The notes under the pieces are model-generated. The model ran no database searches and was not told where the DNA came from. It worked only from the letters and a program-made list of their open reading frames with translations. Below are positions 13,526 to 17,649 of a stretch of 17,649 bases of DNA, piece by piece. Position 1 is the first letter of the stretch. Every line of letters begins with the position of its first letter. The stretch comes from Spirogloea muscicola. Taxonomy: Eukaryota; Streptophyta; Zygnematophyceae; Spirogloeales; Spirogloeaceae. Both the position numbers and the translations under genes were made by a program. The stretch is taken from NCBI GenBank assembly GCA_009602725.1, contig WELB01000193.1, positions 177,275-194,923 of the forward strand, read 5' to 3'.

Positions 13526-15768
13526 GGATGGCAACTATGTCAGTGCGGCGGGTGTGAAGCTGTCCATCAGCGCCCAGCTGGATGGGCATAAATTGTCGTT
13601 TGCACTGCCACCTTGTAGCCGGCCTCCAGGAACACACCTTGCATGGCGTCTCGCAGAAGGTTGTGTGAACCGGTAAGCTCGCCCCCTTGCGCGCAGCGGA
13701 GCATGTGGGCAGCCAGCGCCGAAGGGTCACCGTGGCGGGCACTGCACTCGCACTGTTGGACCCCGACGAGGCAGGGAGGGAGGAGGCCCAGGAGCCGGTG
13801 GACCGCTGTCCTGAAAACCTCGTCTGGTAGTGAGTGCCGCGTAGATTGGGAGCGCTGATAACCACGCCTCCGCCCCGGGGGAGGAGGCGGAAAGGATCCG
13901 GGCGCGCCCTCAAAGGTCGTGCGGCGGAAGGAGCTCCACCACCTGGTCATAGGCCGCTTTGTCCACCAGCACAGTGAAGCGGGACTGGGCCCACAGGTCG
14001 GGGGTGTGCGCGAGGTGGCCAAACGGACGACCTGCTTCAACATGTCGGGGTGGGCCGCCAGGAACCCGTGGCGGGCAGCGCGGAGAGCAGCCTGGCAACG
14101 GGCCGCTCTCCACTTCAGCTACCAACCGCTCCAAGGTGCGGTTGCCGTGAGCTTGGAACCGTTGGCAGGTGGGGGCGGCGACCTGGGCCCAGCTGCCCAG
14201 GTACACGGCCTCGCAGGCGCAGGCGACTGGGCGGCAGCCCTATCTGCCACGGCTGATGGGCAGGCTAGCCTGGAGCAGCGCGGCTAGCGTGGTGAGGAAA
14301 CCGGGGTGTTGGAGGAGAGTGGCAGCGCTCGCCAGAACGCCAGTGTCAAAAGCCTCGTACGCCGCCTTCACCGCCGGGGGAGGGAGGGAGGACGCGAGCC
14401 AAGTAGTGCGGATGCTGGGCAATGCACCTGGCCAGCATAGCGGTCGCCGGCTGCATGTCTTGCAGCGTGTGGAGACGGTCCGCCGGCTGGAGGTGCTCCA
14501 GCAGTCGTACCTGGAGCTGCTCCACCACAAAGGCTGGGGAGCCTATGGGGGCGCCGAGTAGGGTGAAGCCCCCGGCTGGTGTCTGGCAGCCCGGGGGAAG
14601 GCGCAGGTGGACTGGCAGGCCTGGGGAGAACAAGCACTGCATTTGGCTGCGCGGATGCCCAGGCCAATCGCGCCCAGCTGCACTTCGAGGGTGGCAAAGG
14701 CTGCCACGACATCGTCTGGCGGCCCCACCAGCGTGGTGTCGTCCGCATACGTTGGGGCGAGGACGCCAAGGTGAGCCGCGACCGTTGCCAGCAGCGCACG
14801 GTTGTGAGCCAGCGCGTAGTAGAGTCCCGCCAGCGGATATCCTTGGTGCGTGCCTGTGGAGGAATGGAGGACCTCCACCCCACCGCGCCCTGTCCGCCAC
14901 AGCAAGTCGCTTGGCTGACCGTAGCCCAGCCTGAAGAAGGCTAGGAGGCTGGGGAAGGCCGCCCGCAGCTCCTCTGCGATGACATCCCGGTCTGCGTTAT
15001 TAAAAGCATTTTGGACATCTACCGCCAAGGCCATCCATCCGGGGTTCAGGTCCAAGGTGGGCCGTACGCCATGCACGATTACCTCACCGCCGCTCCGCAG
15101 CCCCGCGCCGAACTGGTGGGGCGCCAGGTGTGCCTGGGCCAGCCCCGCGTGCTGTTGCCAGAGCGCGCGCCCCACCAGGCGGTAGAGCACTTCGCCAACG
15201 GCTATGAGCTGGACCCCCCCCATTGGCCTTGCCGAGGGCCAGCAGCGTGCTGGAGCAGATGACGCCGCGAATGCTGGCCGGGACCTGGTCACTAGCAAGG
15301 AGCTGGCACACCTGGTGGAGTGCCTGGAAGTCACTTGGTTCTCCCTCCAGGAAGAGCTCGCGGAGATGCTCGGTGAGCATGTCTGACGGGCCTCCAGCGG
15401 CTGCGCGACGGCTGCTCTGCAGAGCCTGCCGAAGGGCGTCGGCCTCGAGGGCCACCTCCTCCTGCGGTGCGAAGGTGGCCAGCCACGGAGGCAGGGGGGA
15501 GCGGGCCTCAGGATGCAGGGACTCCAGGGTCGCCCGTGTGGCTGCGTTGGTTGGCGCCAGCACTGAGTCGTCCAGGGCCTGGACTGCCCTGGACAACTCG
15601 CCCGCATGACCGAAGCGCAATGCCCGGCGGACGTTGCCAGATGCATACAGGTGTTCTTGGGCTGGCTTTGCCAGCCCTTCTTCTCTATGGGGCGCGCACT
15701 TCTTGACGGAGCCACAGGCTAGGCAGACAGGGCGCGCTCTTAGTACCCCCCGGGTCAGCAGTAGGTAG
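13526..15768 (-). mobile_element. Element 2: RLE-type non-LTR retrotransposon, RT plus endonuclease region, truncated at both ends
   Basis: This minus-strand copy covers the RT domain, the linker and the first part of the endonuclease. It breaks off within the endonuclease core (T-D-I-V-A-I-P) at about 13526, where the Ty3 sequence starts, so its 3' UTR is missing. The upstream end is near 15768, where the coding-like sequence fades. From 14390 down to 13526 it is clearly homologous to element 1 (8680-9560). It contains a 41-bp opposite-strand insertion at 15659-15699. It is the only RT-bearing copy of the family in the window. Confidence 0.9.
13526..15768 (-). pseudogene. Non-LTR retrotransposon RT/endonuclease protein, multiply frameshifted
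   Basis: The upstream part (15768-15222) is in one frame. It includes S-L-W-L-R-Q-E-H-L-Y-A-S-G, broken by the micro-insertion, and an R-A-A-A-G-G-P-S-D-M-L-T-E-H-L RT entry motif. A G8 run (C8 on plus, 15214-15221) then shifts the frame. Next come I-A-V-G-E-V-L-Y-R-L-V-G-R, L-A-V-D-V-Q-N-A-F-N (catalytic Asp codon 15017-15019), G-T-H-Q-G-Y-P-L-A-G-L and P-T-Y-A-D-D-T-T-L-V (Tyr codon 14747-14749). Both RT catalytic sites are intact. A shift near 14650 leads to G-F-T-L-L-G-A-P-I-G-S. A shift near 14380, a TAG at about 14254 (Leu in element 1), a TGA near 13915 (Arg in element 1) and further shifts near 13840 and 13580 follow. The C-E-C...H-M-L-R-C motif is preserved near 13750-13695. The protein is dead. 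Confidence 0.9.
15654..15704 (+). mobile_element. 41-bp micro-insertion (hairpin plus terminus) with 5-bp TSD
   Basis: The insert is 15659-15699. It starts with the first base of the family hairpin GGGCTGGC-TTT-GCCAGCCC (15659-15677) and ends at GGGCGCGCAC. It is flanked by TTCTT at 15654-15658 and again at 15700-15704. Removing the insert and one TTCTT rejoins a continuous coding frame of element 2 on the other strand. The uninterrupted form of the same site is seen at 12346-12380 (TTCAT in place of TTCTT). It is therefore an insertion of the tail's last 41 bp, in the opposite orientation to its host. Confidence 0.85.
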
Positions 15769-15855
15769 TCAGATGAGCTGAGGGGAGGAAGAGCAACCCC
15801 GCTGCAACGGAAGGCTGCTGCGGAGAAGGCGAAGCAAGCGCGGCCAGATTAACTG
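15769..15855. other. Junction with gamma terminus
   Basis: Positions 15831-15869 match the gamma terminus at 1313-1357 (GCAAGCGCGGCCAGATTAAC, TGGTGGCTGGGAGAGG). In minus orientation this is the 3' end of a tail. The sequence between 15769 and 15830 is unassigned. Confidence 0.45.
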
Positions 15856-16520
15856 GTGGCTGGGAGAGGAAGCCCAAAGGATGCGCTTGGCCGTCTCTTT
15901 GCAGCGGTCCCTAGCTTTTGCATCCACTTGCGCGCAGGCCGCGCTCTGGCGGCTGCCTCCGACTTCCGTCAGGGCGACGTCTTTCATTCAGACGAGTTCT
16001 TCCCGCTCGCCATCGATACGCACGGGGCGCTGGGCGCTCGGTGGCTCGAGCTGCTCAACCAGCTCTCTCGTCACGCCATTGCCCGCCACAGCCCTGGCGA
16101 TGGATGTACACGGGGCTTTCGGCAGCCGCTGGCTGGATCTCATTCAGCGGCTTGCTCGCCAGGCCATTGACCGGCGGCCGGGTCTGCCAGGGGCGATGCC
16201 CAGCTTCAACGCCGCCGGGTCGCTCGCACAAGTGCGCCTGGCCGTATCGCTTCAACGCTCCCTTGCCCACGCCGTCCATACGCGCGCAGGCCGTGCTATG
16301 GCCGCCGCCTCTGGGTCTCGGCGGAGCGCCTCTTTCCCTGCAGCGAGCTACTCAGACCTGATGTTGCTCACTCGTGGGTACTGAGCTTTCCTCTGCATCG
16401 TTTCTGTGTTCTGCAGTATGTTGTAGTGTAGTCCTTTCTCCGGCTCCTCTTGCTTTGGCTTTGGACATTGTCCAATCTTTTTTGGGCTGGCTTGGCCAGC
16501 CCCTCTTTTCTATGGGCGCG
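15856..16520 (+). mobile_element. Mosaic of three non-LTR 3' fragments with alpha tail (copies C and D)
   Basis: Three pieces of the same C-terminal region follow one another. Positions 15881-15985 hold M-R-L-A-V-S-L-Q-R-S up to R-A-G-R-A-L-A-A-A-S in a shifted frame. Positions 15986-16089 restart earlier in the protein at F-P-L-A-I-D-T-H-G-A-L-G, almost identical to copy A. From 16090 it restarts again at A-L-A-M-D-V-H-G-A-F-G-S-R-W and runs to the stop at 16382-16384. The alpha 3' UTR follows, with TTGGAC-ATT-GTCCAA (16461-16475, perfect), the hairpin GGGCTGGC-TTG-GCCAGCCC (16484-16502) and the terminus ATGGGCGCGC-TTTTCTCT. Confidence 0.8.
16090..16384 (+). pseudogene. C-terminal domain of non-LTR protein, copy D
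   Basis: This encodes the C-terminal extension from A-L-A-M-D-V-H-G-A-F-G through L-I-Q-R-L-A-R-Q-A-I-D-R-R and R-A-G-R-A-M-A-A-A-S-G-S-R-R to Y-S-D-L-M-L-L-T-R-G-Y and TGA. It is nearly identical to 17403-17649 over their overlap, except for an in-frame 9-bp deletion after 16230: GTCTTCCGCATGCGCC in the other copy becomes GTGCGCC here, removing F-R-M. It lacks RT and endonuclease. Confidence 0.8.
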
Positions 16521-16872
16521 CTTTTCTCTTCCATGGGGAGCCGGTGGACTCCCATGCAGCAGGGTCGCTAGCGCAGGTGTACCGCATGCGCTTGGCCGTC
16601 TTGCTGCAGAGGTCTATGGCCCGCGCGCTGCACCTGCGTGCAGGCAGAGCCCTCGCTGCTGCCTCTGGCTCTGGCCAGGGGACCCGCTTCCAAGAACCCA
16701 GTCTCTCTGACCTGAGGCTGCTTAGTAGGGGTTACTGAGTGCTTCGTAGCTGCTTCGTTTCTTTTTTGTGCTTGTTGTTTGTCGTACTTCCCCTGGCCCC
16801 TTCTCGTCCTTTGTTCATTTCTTTTATGGGCTGACTTTTCCAGCCCCTATCCTCAATGGGCGAGCCCTTCAT
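16521..16872 (+). mobile_element. Non-LTR 3' fragment, beta type (copy E)
   Basis: This copy starts within a few bases of the previous terminus (CTCT|TCCATGGGG). It carries the last about 68 codons of the beta protein, nearly identical to 668-874, with the TGA at 16736-16738. The beta 3' UTR follows, with a variant hairpin GGGCTG-acttttc-CAGCCC (16828-16846) and the terminus GGGCGAGCCC-TTCATC (16858-16873). Confidence 0.85.
16544..16738 (+). pseudogene. C-terminal end of non-LTR protein, copy E
   Basis: This is a 5'-truncated coding remnant (S-L-A-Q-V-Y-R-M-R-L-A-V-L-L-Q-R-S to L-R-L-L-S-R-G-Y, TGA). It differs from copy A at only a few bases, including an S to L change in the V-S-L-Q-R motif. 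It is non-functional by truncation. Confidence 0.8.
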
Positions 16873-17092
16873 CATTTCCCTGCAGCGAGCTACTCCGACC
16901 TGATGTTGCTCACTCGCGAATACTGAGCTTCAAAAAAAGTAAAGCAAGCGCGGCCAGATTAAGTGGTGGTCTGCATCGTCTTGTGTTTTGTTTTGTGGTG
17001 TAGTCCCATGTCGGCACCTCTTTCTTTCGACATTGTCCATTCTTTTTGGGCTGGCTTTGCCAGCCCCTCTTCTCTCTGGGCGAGCACTTTTT
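16873..17092 (+). mobile_element. Non-LTR tail, alpha type, with a 38-bp insertion
   Basis: This tail begins right after the terminus of copy E with the last 16 or so codons of the alpha protein (F-P-A-A-S-Y-S-D-L-M-L-L-T-R, then E-Y and TGA at 16924-16926). Compared with the UTR at 16385, 38 bp (16932-16969) are inserted: A7-GT-A3 followed by the gamma terminus motif. The UTR then continues with CGACATTGTCC (17028-17038), the hairpin GGGCTGGC-TTT-GCCAGCCC (17048-17066) and the terminus GGGCGAGCAC followed by T8. Confidence 0.8.
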
Positions 17093-17140
17093 TTTGTCGT
17101 TGGGCTGGCTGTTCCACAGCCCTTGCCCCCCTGGGAGACG
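17093..17140 (+). mobile_element. Minimal delta-like tail (hairpin and terminus only)
   Basis: Positions 17102-17122 form a variant hairpin (GGGCTG...CAGCCC, with an inner GGCTG-ttcca-CAGCC), followed by TTGCCCCCCTGGGAGAC. The terminus matches the minus-strand tails at 4565-4620 and 4961-5030. It is joined directly to the preceding alpha terminus, so it is another extremely short copy. Confidence 0.65.
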
Positions 17141-17262
17141 TAGTACGTACCTGCTTTGTTCCTTATTGTGCTCCCCCTGGCCCCCTTCTCGTACTTTGTT
17201 CCTTCTTTTTTGGGCAGGCTTTTCCAGCCCCTATCCTCAAATGGGCGAGCCCCTTTCTTCGT
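17141..17262 (+). mobile_element. Non-LTR tail, diverged beta type (3' UTR only)
   Basis: This matches the beta 3' UTR from CTGCTTTGTTCC onward (CCCCTGGCCCC-CTTCTCGTACTTTG). It has a mutated hairpin GGGCAGG-cttttCCAGCCC (17212-17230) and the terminus AATGGGCGAGCCCC (17240-17253). It contains no ORF sequence. Confidence 0.75.
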
Positions 17263-17402
17263 AGCTGAGTGCTTCGTAGCTGCTTCGTTTCTTTTCTGTG
17301 CTTGTTGTTCTTCGTACTTCCCCTGGCCCCTTCTCGTCCTTTGTTCGTTCTTTTCTGGGCTGGCTTTTTCCAGCCCCTATCCTGAATGGGCGAGCCCTTC
17401 CC
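17263..17402 (+). mobile_element. Non-LTR tail, beta type (starts at the stop codon)
   Basis: This begins at about the TGA of the family ORF (CTGAGTGCTTCGTAGCTGC) and runs through the beta UTR to the hairpin GGGCTGG-ctttttCCAGCCC (17357-17376) and the terminus GGGCGAGCCC-TTCCCCC. It is joined head to tail on both sides. Confidence 0.85.
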
Positions 17403-17649
17403 CCGAATTCGCGGCCCTGGCGATGGATGTACACGGGGCTTTCGGCAGCCGCTGGCTGGATCTCATTCAGCGGCTTGCCCGCCAGGCCATTGACCGGCGG
17501 CCGGGTCTGCCAGGGGCGATGCCCGGCTTCAACGCCGCCGGTTCGCTCGCACAAGTCTTCCGCATGCGCCTGGCCGTATCGCTTCAACGCTCCCTTGCCC
17601 ACGCCGTCCACACGCGAGCAGGCCGTGCTATGGCCGCCGCCTCTGGGTC
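17403..17649 (+). pseudogene. C-terminal domain of non-LTR protein, copy F (runs off the window)
   Basis: The frame E-F-A-A-L-A-M-D-V-H-G-A-F-G-S-R-W starts directly after the previous terminus and continues through D-R-R-P-G-L-P-G-A-M-P-G-F-N-A-A-G-S and V-F-R-M-R-L-A-V-S-L-Q-R-S to A-M-A-A-A-S-G at the window edge. It keeps the F-R-M residues lost in copy D. The stop and 3' UTR must lie beyond the window. Confidence 0.85.

Noticed and set aside
13526-15720. Twin-priming (5' inversion) to explain a minus-strand element next to a plus-strand tail at 15659
   Set aside because: The tail is a 41-bp insert with its own TTCTT duplication, and element 2 coding continues on both sides of it, so there are two separate events.
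17403-17415. GAATTCGCGGCC resembling an EcoRI/NotI cloning adaptor at a copy junction
   Set aside because: It translates in frame as E-F-A-A and aligns with the family protein (D-E-V-V-A-L-A-I-D in element 1), so it is natural coding sequence.

Overview
The window reads as eukaryotic nuclear DNA dominated by broken retrotransposons. The evidence is a standard eukaryotic tRNA-Leu(CAG) with internal A and B boxes, a non-LTR retrotransposon family whose protein carries a reverse transcriptase (RT) and a C-terminal restriction-like endonuclease (RLE), and a Ty3/Gypsy pol remnant. The GC-rich coding relics next to more AT-rich spacer would suit a unicellular alga or another protist, but the lineage cannot be fixed from sequence alone. 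I see no intact protein-coding gene that I can name.

Layout. Positions 1-130 are an A123-G7 homopolymer. Positions 284-1010 hold stacked, heavily 5'-truncated plus-strand 3' ends ('tails') of the non-LTR family. Positions 1011-2400 are GC-rich and unclassified, with one minus-strand tail and one orphan open frame. Positions 2400-5912 mix minus-strand tails, a dispersed repeat pair, and a convergent inverted repeat (3971-4564) whose two arms encode the same unrecognised protein segment. Positions 5913-8430 are AT-richer with little supportable content. The tRNA-Leu is at 8434-8514. Element 1 (about 8680-10165, plus) carries the C-terminal half of the non-LTR protein. Positions 10166-11900 are mostly unassigned, with a possible gag-like piece. 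A decayed Ty3/Gypsy pol lies at 11904-13520 (minus). Element 2 (about 13526-15768, minus) covers the RT and most of the RLE region of the non-LTR family. From 15856 to the window end there is another stack of plus-strand tails.

The unifying theme is the 3' end of the non-LTR family. Each tail has the end of the ORF (a conserved peptide ending L-[TS]-R-G-Y and a TGA stop), a short 3' UTR, often a small GAC/GTC hairpin, then a strong GGGCTGG(C)-loop-(G)CCAGCCC hairpin, then about 20 bases ending near GGGCGAGCCC or GGGCGCGCAC. At least ten plus-strand and about six minus-strand copies are present. Many are joined head to tail, each new truncated copy starting just after the 3' terminus of the previous one. 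One copy has been reduced to 41 bp, just the hairpin and what follows it. It is inserted in the opposite orientation inside the coding region of element 2, with a 5-bp target-site duplication (TTCTT), and a related uninterrupted site is visible elsewhere in the window. This suggests that the hairpin module is sufficient for, or the minimal residue of, target-primed insertion. It is the most interesting observation here.
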